Counted from the first letter of the stretch, positions 1 to 6,072 are shown. The stretch is 7,683 nucleotides of DNA from an uncultured Clostridia bacterium (GCA_934454745.1 CAKSGP010000058.1:1-7683), one strand, 5' to 3'. Notes: generated from the sequence alone by a model not told the origin. Numbers and translations: made by a program.

Positions 1-1098
1 TCTTATACAGGTTATTCTAAATTTTATCCATACGATTAATATCTCGCCGACACCCATTACCTTGGGGACAGAATCAATCAAAATATTAAAGTTACAAGCA
101 AAGCTGTCTTCAAGTGGTGTAAGCTTATAAAGCTTAAGCATTAGTGCCTCAGGGTCCACCCCACGCTTTAAATCGATTGCAATTTTAAATCCGTCAAGAT
201 CGGTTTCATCCCTTGCATCGGAAATTTCTTTAAGCTTATTGGCTTTTAGAAGCTCCATTATCTTGCCGATTATGGCCTCTGATGTAGTTGAATACGGAAT
301 TTCAAGAATTTCTATACAGTTACTGCTCTTATCGTAACGGTACTTGGCACGCATCTTAAAGCTTCCACGTCCCGTTTCGTAGATTTTACGCATCTCCTCG
401 GGAGAATATATAATACTTGCACCAAGAGAAAAGTCAGGTGCGGGCATAATGCTTAGTAAATCCACATTCTCGTCCTTCATATATGCAATTGTAGCCTCAC
501 AAACCTCACGCAGGTTAAAGGAGCATATATTTGATGCCATACCTACCGCTATACCCTGATTCGGGTTTACAAGTATAGACGGAAACGCCGCCGGGAGCAA
601 GGTTGGTTCCTGAAGCTCACCATCATAGTTGTCAACAAATTTTACTGTGTTTTTATTTATATCTGTAAAAAGCTCCGCACATATAGGCTCAAGTCTTACT
701 TCTGTATATCTTGATGCGGCATAAGCCATATCACGTGAATATGCCTTACCAAAGTTACCCTGTGACTCAACAAGCGGATGCAAAAGTGCTTCGTTTCCCC
801 GTGTAAGACGTACCATTGTTTCATAAATAGCACTGTCACCGTGGGGATTAAGCTTCATTGTTGAGCCTACAACGTTGGCAGATTTTGTAAACTTTCCTCC
901 GAGAAGTCCCATTTTATACATTGTATAAAGGAGCTTTCTGTGTGCCGGTTTAAGACCGTCTATCTCAGGGATTGCACGTGAGATAATAACACTCATTGCA
1001 TAAGGCATATAATTAAGTTCAAGAGTTTCGGTTATAGCCTGCTCTGCAATTGGGGCAGATACTATGGGAGCCGATTGCTCTTTTTTCTTTCTTGCCAT
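1..1098 (-). CDS. parC: Type IIA topoisomerase subunit A (ParC/GyrA-like), partial
   Basis: This is the N-terminal 366 codons of the DNA breakage-reunion subunit of a type IIA topoisomerase; the 3' part lies beyond the left edge. The frame is open from the ATG at 1098 to base 1. Residues 84-93 carry NPHGDSAIYE, matching the HPHGD region of GyrA/ParC. The catalytic tyrosine is Y131 in SRYTEVRL (E. coli GyrA Y122 in AMRYTEIRL). At the quinolone-contact positions S89 and E93 are present, a wild-type-like Ser/acidic pair. The start is supported by AAAGGAG at 1109-1115, 10 nt upstream. It begins 20 nt after the stop of the B-subunit gene, so the two are co-transcribed and should form an A2B2 enzyme that passes one duplex through another using ATP. 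The C-terminal domain that separates gyrase from topoisomerase IV (GyrA box) is not visible. I favour topoisomerase IV from the short partner subunit and the location; gyrA-like naming is possible. Confidence 0.93.
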   Translation of the reverse strand, partial: MARKKKEQSAPIVSAPIAEQAITETLELNYMPYAMSVIISRAIPEIDGLKPAHRKLLYTMYKMGLLGGKFTKSANVVGSTMKLNPHGDSAIYETMVRLTRGNEALLHPLVESQGNFGKAYSRDMAYAASRYTEVRLEPICAELFTDINKNTVKFVDNYDGELQEPTLLPAAFPSILVNPNQGIAVGMASNICSFNLREVCEATIAYMKDENVDLLSIMPAPDFSLGASIIYSPEEMRKIYETGRGSFKMRAKYRYDKSSNCIEILEIPYSTTSEAIIGKIMELLKANKLKEISDARDETDLDGFKIAIDLKRGVDPEALMLKLYKLTPLEDSFACNFNILIDSVPKVMGVGEILIVWIKFRITCIR

Positions 1099-1118
1099 TT
1101 AATTAATGCTCCTTTCTG

Positions 1119-3134
1119 TTATGATAAATCCAGCATTTCCATATACTGGGATCCGTTGTTTGCAATATACTCCTTACGGCTTGTAAGATTATCACCTAAC
1201 AGCACATCAAACATCATAGAAGTACGCTCTGCACTTTCGGGAGTAACACGAATAAGACGTCTTGTTGCAGGGTGCATAGTTGTTAAACTCATCATATCCG
1301 GCTGGTTTTCGCCAAGGCCCTTTGAACGCTTAATATCATAATCGTCCTTATCCTTTGAAAGTCCCTCGTTTTTAAGCTGTTCAATAATTTGCTCTTTTTC
1401 GCTGTCTGTATATGCAAAAAACTTCTCATTTTTACGTTTACCCTTTGTGATAACAATCTCATAAAGAGGTGACTCTGCAATATATACCTTACCTACATCT
1501 ATAAGTGTAGGCATAAGTCTGTAAATCATAGTCAAGAGAAGTGTACGAATCTGGAATCCGTCAACATCGGCATCGGTACAGATTATAACCTTGTCCCATC
1601 TAAGATTTTCAAGAGAAAAGCTGTCAAGATTTTTGTTATGGGAGGATTTTATTTCAACACCGCATCCCAAAACCTTTATAAGGTCTATTATAACGTCACT
1701 CTTAAATATCTTTGGATAGTCTGCCTTTAAGCAGTTTAATATTTTACCCCGTATAGGCATAATAGCCTGAAAGGTGGCATCACGTGCAAGCTTACAGGAG
1801 CCAAGAGCCGAATCGCCCTCAACGATGTAAACTTCACGCTTTGTGACATCTTTACTTCGGCAGTCAACAAACTTTTCAACTCGGTTTGTTACATCCATTG
1901 AGCCGGTAAGCTTTTTCTTAATGTCAACTCTTGCCTTTTCCGCATTTTCACGGCTTCTTTTATTTACAAGAACCTGATTTGAGATTTTTTCTGCATCAGC
2001 CTTGTTTTCGATAAAATATATTTCAAGCTGGTGACGTAAAAATTCAGTCATTGCGTCCTGAATGAATTTATTGTTAATCGCCTTTTTCGTCTGATTCTCA
2101 TAGCTTGTCTTAGTTGAAAAAGAATTGATAACAAGTGCAAGACAATCCGCAACGTCAACAAACGTGATTTTGCTTTCGTTTTTATTGTATTTGCCTGCCT
2201 GCTTTAAGTATTGGTCAATAGCATAGACAAAGGCATTTTTTACTGCCTTGTCAGGTGAGCCGCCGTGCTCAAGATAGCTTGAGTTATGATAATATTCAAG
2301 AAGTGTGGTACGATTTGAAAAGCAGAATGCAACCTGCATTTTCATTTTGTAATCCTCTTTATCCTCACGGTCGTGTCCCACACGCTCACATTCCAAGGTT
2401 TCAACTGTTGTCATTGCCGTGTCGCCTACGGTTTCTGAGAGATAGTCTACAATACCATTTTCGTAGTAGTACTCAAACATCTCCATACCCTCAGCAGTTT
2501 CGTTATACAACACAAACTTAAGCCCCGCATTTACCATTGCCTGCTTGTTTAGAATATCACAGTAAAATTCAATCGGGATATTTATATCGGTAAAAACCTC
2601 TAAGTCGGGACGCCATTTCTGAACAGTGCCTGTTTTTACACTGCGTACAGGCTCCTTTGTAAGACCGCCTACATTCTTACCCTTTTCAAAATGCAGGGTA
2701 TATTTTGTTTTATCACGAATAACCTCAACGTCCATATATTCTGAGGAATACTGGGTAGCACAAGCGCCAAGTCCGTTAAGTCCAAGGCTGTATTCATACT
2801 GACCGCCTTTATTGTTATCGTACTTACCGCCTGCATAAAGCTCACAATATACAAGCTCCCAGTTATAGCAACCCTCTGCCTCGTTATAGTCAAGGGGTAC
2901 ACCTCGGCCGTGGTCACGTACCTCAATTGAATTATCCATAAAACGTGTTACTTCAATAAGATTTCCATAACCCTCTCTCGCCTCATCTATGGAGTTTGAT
3001 AATATTTCAAAAAACGAGTGCTCACAGCCCTCAAGCCCGTCCGAACCGAAAATAACCGCAGGACGCAAACGTACACGTTCTTCATCTTTAAGCTTTACAA
3101 TCGATTCATTGCTGTATTCGCTTTTCTTAGCCAT
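1119..3134 (-). CDS. parE: Type IIA topoisomerase subunit B (ParE/GyrB-like ATPase)
   Basis: This 671-residue protein is the ATP-hydrolysing subunit of a type IIA topoisomerase. The GHKL ATPase spans about residues 30-230: E43 (general base) and N47 lie in FFEILSNSIDE, VRDHGRGVP is at 72-80, the glycine-rich lid SLGLNGLGACA is at 116-126, and the transducer QTK is at 348-350. The TOPRIM domain has E439 in VEGDSALGS and the metal triad D521, D523 and D525 in DADVDG. The KGLGE motif is at 605-609. Length is close to ParE (B. subtilis about 655) and shorter than enterobacterial GyrB. It departs from the family consensus: EGDSALGSCK instead of EGDSAGGSAK, GLNGLG instead of GLHGVG, and DHGRG instead of DDGRG, so it belongs to a divergent branch that I recall as widespread in Clostridia beside ordinary gyrAB. 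It is first in the operon with the A subunit, under the promoter at 3220-3248. All key catalytic residues are present, so it should be active. Confidence 0.95.
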   Translation of the reverse strand: MAKKSEYSNESIVKLKDEERVRLRPAVIFGSDGLEGCEHSFFEILSNSIDEAREGYGNLIEVTRFMDNSIEVRDHGRGVPLDYNEAEGCYNWELVYCELYAGGKYDNNKGGQYEYSLGLNGLGACATQYSSEYMDVEVIRDKTKYTLHFEKGKNVGGLTKEPVRSVKTGTVQKWRPDLEVFTDINIPIEFYCDILNKQAMVNAGLKFVLYNETAEGMEMFEYYYENGIVDYLSETVGDTAMTTVETLECERVGHDREDKEDYKMKMQVAFCFSNRTTLLEYYHNSSYLEHGGSPDKAVKNAFVYAIDQYLKQAGKYNKNESKITFVDVADCLALVINSFSTKTSYENQTKKAINNKFIQDAMTEFLRHQLEIYFIENKADAEKISNQVLVNKRSRENAEKARVDIKKKLTGSMDVTNRVEKFVDCRSKDVTKREVYIVEGDSALGSCKLARDATFQAIMPIRGKILNCLKADYPKIFKSDVIIDLIKVLGCGVEIKSSHNKNLDSFSLENLRWDKVIICTDADVDGFQIRTLLLTMIYRLMPTLIDVGKVYIAESPLYEIVITKGKRKNEKFFAYTDSEKEQIIEQLKNEGLSKDKDDYDIKRSKGLGENQPDMMSLTTMHPATRRLIRVTPESAERTSMMFDVLLGDNLTSRKEYIANNGSQYMEMLDLS

Positions 3135-3148
3135 TTCTAACCCATTTT

Positions 3149-3155
3149 CTCCTTT
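3149..3155 (-). promoter_or_regulatory. Ribosome binding site with long spacing, subunit B gene
   Basis: AAAGGAG on the minus strand lies 14 nt before the ATG at 3134, longer than the usual 5-10 nt. A nearer ATG at 3145 is followed by GGT TAG, so it could only make a two-codon peptide. No other in-frame start lies in between. The ATG at 3134 is still preferred because the protein then begins a few residues before the conserved GHKL region. Confidence 0.6.
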
Positions 3156-3162
3156 CAGAATT

Positions 3163-3188
3163 AAAGCATAATCAATACTTTATGCTTT
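3163..3188 (-). promoter_or_regulatory. Leader hairpin ahead of the topoisomerase operon
   Basis: AAAGCATAA and TTATGCTTT form a perfect 9-bp stem with an 8-nt loop (3172-3179). It lies in the predicted 5' leader of the topoisomerase mRNA, 7 nt upstream of the Shine-Dalgarno sequence. The stem is AT-rich and has no U-tract, so it is not a terminator. It may affect mRNA stability or ribosome access, or it may be chance in AT-rich DNA. Confidence 0.35.
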
Positions 3189-3219
3189 TACCTTTTTATA
3201 GGTTACAATATACCTACTT

Positions 3220-3248
3220 ATTTTATAACATTTTTCGGATTTTGTCAA
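3220..3248 (-). promoter_or_regulatory. Sigma-A-type promoter of the topoisomerase operon
   Basis: On the minus strand TTGACA (3248-3243) is a perfect -35 box. It is followed by a 17-nt spacer and TAAAAT (3225-3220), five of six matches to TATAAT. The transcript would start near 3213, giving a leader of about 80 nt before the ATG at 3134. The -35 box contains the TGA stop codon of the small ORF ending at 3245. Confidence 0.8.
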
Positions 3249-3460
3249 GCAAAACGGCATAATTTACGTGTTTTGATCCGTGCCATATTCCCCGCAAAAA
3301 TAAAGAAAAACACAAATATTAAAAGTAATATGTAAGATACTGCACGCATTTTGGGTATTTCTACTTTTTCCTCCTCAAACCCAAGAGGCTCGGACTTAAC
3401 ACAAAGATAGCTTAAAGTTTTAAAGTCAAAATAGCCTATGTATTCTTTATCTATCGACAC
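3245..3460 (-). CDS. Hypothetical small single-pass membrane protein or remnant
   Basis: This is a 71-codon ORF starting at GTG (3460) that I do not recognise. Residues 1-38 are polar, with an acidic stretch (EPLGFEEEKVEIP). About residues 40-58 form one strongly hydrophobic segment (SYILLLIFVFFFIFAG), followed by a short basic tail (RIKTRK), which would predict a cytoplasmic C-terminus. The GTG has no Shine-Dalgarno sequence; directly upstream is the U-tract of the terminator at 3461-3501. The frame is also open upstream only to a stop at 3473-3475. AGGAGG-like bases within the ORF lie about 20 nt before an internal ATG (codon 38), too far for normal initiation. The stop codon falls in the -35 box of the topoisomerase promoter. 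It may be a real small gene, a 3' fragment of a lost gene, or a chance ORF. Confidence 0.3.
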   Translation of the reverse strand: MSIDKEYIGYFDFKTLSYLCVKSEPLGFEEEKVEIPKMRAVSYILLLIFVFFFIFAGNMARIKTRKLCRFA

Positions 3461-3501
3461 AAAAAAAACAGGTTATTGCCACCGCAAGGAAGGCAATAAC
3501 C
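3461..3501 (-). terminator. Intrinsic terminator
   Basis: GGTTATTGCC (3501-3492 read on the minus strand) pairs perfectly with GGCAATAACC (3480-3471) around an 11-nt loop. TG and eight T residues follow (3468-3461). This is a standard rho-independent terminator for minus-strand transcripts. It would end transcription of the 52-codon ORF 15 nt after its stop, and any read-through from the metal-efflux operon. On the plus strand a T-run lies 9 nt beyond the stem, a weaker arrangement. Confidence 0.8.
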
Positions 3502-3515
3502 ATAACTGTATTTTT

Positions 3516-3674
3516 TTAATAAAGCTTTTTATCACTTTCAATTTTATGACCGCTAAATCTTTCCACAAAACCTAAGTTTAAAAGAAAATTGTCCAGGTTG
3601 TGCATACACACGATCAAGACTATACACGGGTATGCAAGCGAGTGAGAACGTGCAAGATCGGCAATTTTATTCAC
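3516..3674 (-). CDS. Hypothetical 52-residue protein
   Basis: This 52-codon ORF starts at GTG (3674), with an AGGGG ribosome binding site 6 nt upstream (3686-3681 region), and ends at TAA 3516-3518. It has a moderately hydrophobic centre (about residues 17-37, containing CIVLIVC and FLLNLGF) and a charged C-terminus rich in Lys and Glu. I recognise no family. It lies between a 16-codon leader ORF (14 nt upstream) and a strong terminator (15 nt downstream), and a promoter-like sequence precedes both, so the layout resembles a complete small transcription unit. It could be a membrane-active peptide, a decayed gene or a chance ORF; nothing in the sequence separates these. Confidence 0.3.
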   Translation of the reverse strand: MNKIADLARSHSLAYPCIVLIVCMHNLDNFLLNLGFVERFSGHKIESDKKLY

Positions 3675-3688
3675 ATTTATCCCCTTAG

Positions 3689-3739
3689 TTAAATATTAAT
3701 CATACATAGGCATAACGTAAATATCGCCCTTTTTTTCAC
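3689..3739 (-). CDS. Possible 16-codon leader peptide
   Basis: GTG at 3739 opens a 16-codon ORF (MKKRAIFTLCLCMINI) ending at TAA 3689-3691. A strong CGGAGGTG ribosome binding site ends 7 nt upstream. The basic start followed by a hydrophobic stretch with two Cys resembles the beginning of a signal or lipoprotein peptide that then stops. The other two frames also stop within a few codons, so one frameshift would not extend it. An in-frame ATG lies at 3760. It may be a leader peptide controlling the 52-codon ORF or the stub of a dead gene. Confidence 0.3.
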   Translation of the reverse strand: MKKRAIFTLCLCMINI

Positions 3740-3769
3740 TCGAAACACCTCCGAAAACATATTTTTATT

Positions 3770-3798
3770 ATTTTATCACAACGCAAGAAAAAGTCCAA
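3770..3798 (-). promoter_or_regulatory. Candidate promoter of the small-ORF unit
   Basis: TTGGAC (3798-3793), a 17-nt spacer and TAAAAT (3775-3770) lie just after the metal ATPase stop codon. The -35 box is only partly consensus (TTG retained), while the -10 box matches five of six. Its start point near 3763 falls a few bases upstream of the CGGAGGTG ribosome binding site. Confidence 0.45.
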
Positions 3799-3804
3799 GC
3801 CGTT

Positions 3805-5691
3805 TTATCTCATTTTACCTGTTCTTAATGCACGGACTGCATTTAACACAGCAATAACCATAACACCTACATCAGCAAAAATTGCAAGCCACATATTTGC
3901 AAAGCCCATAGCCGTTAAGAGCAAGCAGATAAACTTCACAGCTAATGCAAACACTATATTTTCTTTAACAATTGTGATACATCTCCGTGAAAGCCTTATA
4001 GCCTTTACAAGCTGCATAGGATCATCATTCATCAACACCACGTCTGCCGCCTCAATTGCAGCATCAGAGCCTATTGCACCCATTGCAATGCCTATATCTG
4101 CACGCATAATGACAGGTGCATCATTTATTCCATCGCCTACGAATGCTACTTGTTCATTATAGGCTTTATCCTCAAGCAGTTTTTCAAGCTCATAAACCTT
4201 ATCAGCGGGCAGAAGTCCGCTGTGAATTTCATCTATCCCAAGCTGTTCTCCCACACAGTTTGCGACCTTTCCCCTATCTCCTGTTAACATTACAGTCTTT
4301 TTTATACTTGCTTTTTTCAATTGGGAAATCGTCTTTTGTGCATTTTCCTTTAATACGTCCGAAACAACAATATGTCCTGCATATTCACCGTCTATCGCTA
4401 TATGAATTATTGTCCCAACACTATGGCAATTATGATATTTAATATTAAACCTTTCCATCATTTTGCCGTTACCCAAAACAATAGATTTACCATCTACTGT
4501 TGCAGTAATTCCGTATCCTCCAATTTCTGAAAAATCCGAAACACGAGTTCTTTCAAGCTCTTTTCCGTATGCTTTTTGCAAGCTTTTACTTATGGGATGA
4601 TTAGAGCCACTCTCTGCCAAAGCGGCATACTCTAAAAGCTTTTGATTTTCCAATTCGTTATGGTGTATTCCGCTTACTTCAAATACACCCTTTGTTAGTG
4701 TCCCTGTTTTATCGAAAACGATACATTTAACCTTTGACAAATTTTCAAGATAATTTGAACCCTTAACGAGGATTCCCGCACTGCTTAGACCTCCTATTCC
4801 TGCAAAGAAGGTCAAGGGAATACTTATAACCAACGCACAGGGACAGCTTACCACAAGAAATGTCAGAGCACGGTAAAACCATATCCCCCACTGTGGCAAT
4901 CCGCCTATAATAAGGCTTATCAGGGGCGGTAAAACTGCCAATGCCAATGCACTCAGGCAAACTGTCGGTGTGTAAATTCGTGCAAAGCGTGAAATAAACG
5001 CCTCCGATTTTGATTTATTTGATGACGCATCCTCAACAAGACTGAGGATTTTAGAAACCGTAGACTCGCCAAACTCTTTTGTTGTACGGATTTTAAGCAC
5101 ACCCGTCATATTAATACTTCCGCTTATAACATCGTCATTTTCATAAATATCACAGGGCTTGCTCTCCCCTGTAAGCGCACTCATATCAAGGGTACTTCTG
5201 CCCTCTGTTACAACTCCGTCAATTGGAATTTTCTCTCCGGGTAGCACTTCTATTATGCTTCCCACCCTAACCTCGTTAGGATTAATTTTCTCTCTTTTAC
5301 CATTAATTTCTATTCTTGCATAATCAGGACGAACGTCCATAAGCTCACCGATATTTTTTCGGCTCTTTCCAACTGCGTAATTCTCAAACAGCTCACCAAT
5401 CTGGTAAAACAGCATAACGGTAATCCCCTCACTGTACTCACCGTTTTTTTCGTATATTGCCAGTGCAAACGCACCGACAGTTGCTATTGCCATAAGAAAG
5501 TTTTCGTCAAAAACACGTCCGTTTATTATTCCTCGCCCTGCTTTTTTTAATATATCATAACCGATAATAAAATATACAAAAAGGTATAAAAGCAGTCTTA
5601 CAAATCCCTTTACAGACATAAACGCCAACCCTATAAGCATAACCGATGCAATAATAATCCGAAAAAGCATCTTTTTCTGTTTTTTAGTCAT
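3805..5691 (-). CDS. cadA: P1B-type heavy-metal exporting ATPase, Zn/Cd/Pb class
   Basis: This 628-residue membrane pump should export divalent soft metals (Zn, Cd, Pb) using ATP. Residues are counted from the ATG at 5691. TM1-4 cover about 9-105, followed by the actuator TGES (174-177), TM5 (about 242-263), TM6 with the metal-binding CPC (283-285), phosphorylation D327 in DKTGTLTKG, nucleotide-binding H365-P366 in SNHP, TGD (470-472) and GDGINDAP (519-526). In TM7-8, K586 and D607 (IFADVGV) correspond to ZntA K693 and D714, which mark the P1B-2 class. The usual N-terminal CxxC metal-binding domain is absent: only about 8 residues precede TM1, and the domain is encoded separately just upstream. 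An in-frame GTG at 5706 has no ribosome binding site. The ATG at 5691 follows GGTGG by 6 nt and is preferred. The gap to the HMA gene is 28 nt from this start. I cannot assign a specific metal. Confidence 0.93.
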   Translation of the reverse strand: MTKKQKKMLFRIIIASVMLIGLAFMSVKGFVRLLLYLFVYFIIGYDILKKAGRGIINGRVFDENFLMAIATVGAFALAIYEKNGEYSEGITVMLFYQIGELFENYAVGKSRKNIGELMDVRPDYARIEINGKREKINPNEVRVGSIIEVLPGEKIPIDGVVTEGRSTLDMSALTGESKPCDIYENDDVISGSINMTGVLKIRTTKEFGESTVSKILSLVEDASSNKSKSEAFISRFARIYTPTVCLSALALAVLPPLISLIIGGLPQWGIWFYRALTFLVVSCPCALVISIPLTFFAGIGGLSSAGILVKGSNYLENLSKVKCIVFDKTGTLTKGVFEVSGIHHNELENQKLLEYAALAESGSNHPISKSLQKAYGKELERTRVSDFSEIGGYGITATVDGKSIVLGNGKMMERFNIKYHNCHSVGTIIHIAIDGEYAGHIVVSDVLKENAQKTISQLKKASIKKTVMLTGDRGKVANCVGEQLGIDEIHSGLLPADKVYELEKLLEDKAYNEQVAFVGDGINDAPVIMRADIGIAMGAIGSDAAIEAADVVLMNDDPMQLVKAIRLSRRCITIVKENIVFALAVKFICLLLTAMGFANMWLAIFADVGVMVIAVLNAVRALRTGKMR

Positions 5692-5697
5692 AACATA

Positions 5698-5702
5698 CCA
5701 CC
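5698..5702 (-). promoter_or_regulatory. Ribosome binding site deciding the ATPase start
   Basis: GGTGG, a GGxGG-type Shine-Dalgarno variant, lies 6 nt before the ATG at 5691. The alternative GTG start at 5706 is preceded only by A/T-rich sequence. An ATG at 5696 is out of frame and stops at the second codon after it. Confidence 0.55.
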
Positions 5703-5719
5703 ACACTAAATTTTTTAAT

Positions 5720-5938
5720 TTAAAATTCTATTTCGCAATCAGGCTCCACCCTTTTGCAGGCTCTTAACACGTTTTTCATAACCTTTTTTTCGTTATAGCC
5801 TTCCTCAAACTCAATCGTCATTTTCTGCATCATATAATTTACTGACGCTGTTTTTACTCCCTCGGTTTTGTTGGCTTCATTCTCCATCAGATTTGCACAG
5901 TTTGCACAATCCACCTCTATCATATATGTATTTTTCAT
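5720..5938 (-). CDS. Free-standing HMA metal-binding domain protein
   Basis: This 72-residue soluble protein has a single heavy-metal-associated (HMA) domain, the fold that normally caps the N-terminus of P1B ATPases. The metal site is D10-C11-A-N-C14. An Asp directly before CxxC is the arrangement reported for the Zn/Pb-binding domain of ZntA, which fits a Zn/Cd/Pb pump better than a copper pump. The rest follows the beta-alpha-beta-beta-alpha-beta pattern (segments near 3-9, 14-24, 28-34, 37-45, 50-63 and 67-72). Two further cysteines, C61 and C68, near the C-terminus are not part of the usual motif and could add ligands. It has an ideal AGGAGGT site (5944-5950), 5 nt before the ATG. It is first in the operon, directly ahead of the ATPase, which lacks this domain, so it most likely serves as the detached metal-capture domain or chaperone of that pump. 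Confidence 0.88.
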   Translation of the reverse strand: MKNTYMIEVDCANCANLMENEANKTEGVKTASVNYMMQKMTIEFEEGYNEKKVMKNVLRACKRVEPDCEIEF

Positions 5939-5969
5939 TGCTTACCTCCTGAATTTTATCAATTTTACT

Positions 5970-5991
5970 ATTGTTTAATTGTTACAATTGT
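5970..5991 (+). repeat. Three spaced ATTGT repeats in the divergent promoter
   Basis: ATTGT occurs at 5970-5974, 5978-5982 and 5987-5991, steps of 8 and 9 bases in the same orientation. A copy in the opposite orientation is at 6020-6024 (ACAAT). The direct copies cover the -35 box and spacer of the regulator promoter. They are candidate half-sites for the AraC-type domain of the regulator, but short A/T-rich repeats can arise by chance. Confidence 0.3.
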
Positions 5992-5999
5992 AGTATAAT
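5971..5999 (+). promoter_or_regulatory. Promoter of the ArsR-AraC regulator
   Basis: TTGTTT (5971-5976), a 17-nt spacer and a perfect TATAAT (5994-5999) would start a transcript near 6006. That gives a leader of about 73 nt before the ATG at 6079 and excludes translation starts further upstream. Its -10 box overlaps the -10 box of the opposing promoter. Confidence 0.7.
5983..5992. promoter_or_regulatory. Candidate operator palindrome
   Basis: TACAATTGTA is a perfect 10-bp palindrome. It lies in the spacer of the regulator promoter and covers about the last -10 base to +1 of the opposing metal-efflux promoter. A protein bound here would block both. A longer imperfect dyad surrounds it (TACTA 5966-5970, TAGTA 5991-5995). 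It does not match the classical CadC operator closely, so assignment to this regulator is inference. Confidence 0.4.
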
Positions 6000-6020
6000 A
6001 AATACGGAAGTAAAAATCAA
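5992..6020 (-). promoter_or_regulatory. Promoter of the HMA-ATPase operon
   Basis: On the minus strand TTGATT (6020-6015), a 17-nt spacer and TATACT (5997-5992) form a good sigma-A-type promoter. Transcription would begin near 5985 and reach the AGGAGGT site at 5950-5944 after about 35 nt. The -10 box shares bases 5994-5997 with the -10 box of the regulator promoter on the other strand. Confidence 0.65.
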
Positions 6021-6065
6021 CAATTTGGATATATACTTTTCTAAAAAGGCGAATAAGATTACTAA

Positions 6066-6072
6066 AAGGGAG
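6066..6072 (+). promoter_or_regulatory. Ribosome binding site deciding the regulator start
   Basis: AAGGGAG ends 6 nt before the ATG at 6079. The frame is open further upstream (to a TTG at 5971 and another at 6025), but those have no Shine-Dalgarno sequence, and the first lies upstream of the predicted transcript start. Confidence 0.75.

Larger units (their letters stand above)
3135..3804. other. Gene-poor interval with small ORFs only
   Basis: About 670 bases separate the metal ATPase stop from the topoisomerase start, with no recognisable gene. The interval is not empty. On the minus strand it contains a candidate promoter (3770-3798), a 16-codon ORF, a 52-codon ORF, an intrinsic terminator (3461-3501), a 71-codon ORF, the topoisomerase promoter and a leader hairpin. 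I see no tRNA, no IS end and no plus-strand gene here. It could be a small-peptide locus or the decayed remains of one. Confidence 0.6.

Noticed and set aside
1075..1341. Plus-strand ORFs opposite the topoisomerase, ATPase and adhE genes
   Set aside because: They are antisense shadows of well-supported genes with clear family motifs, and none has recognisable protein features of its own.
3471..3501. Perfect inverted repeat considered as a transposon end or attachment site
   Set aside because: The short loop and the directly following run of eight T residues on the minus strand fit an intrinsic terminator; there is no transposase or partner repeat nearby.
3601..3636. TGCATAC/GTATGCA 7-bp inverted repeat 22 nt apart
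   Set aside because: Short, widely spaced, inside the 52-codon ORF, and with no further pairing around it; likely chance.
3780..3804. Terminator directly after the metal ATPase
   Set aside because: There is a T-run but I could find no stable hairpin before it; the first clear terminator on this strand is at 3461-3501.
5692..5706. GTG at 5706 as start of the metal ATPase
   Set aside because: Only A/T-rich sequence precedes it; the bases between 5706 and 5691 read better as the GGTGG ribosome binding site of the ATG at 5691.
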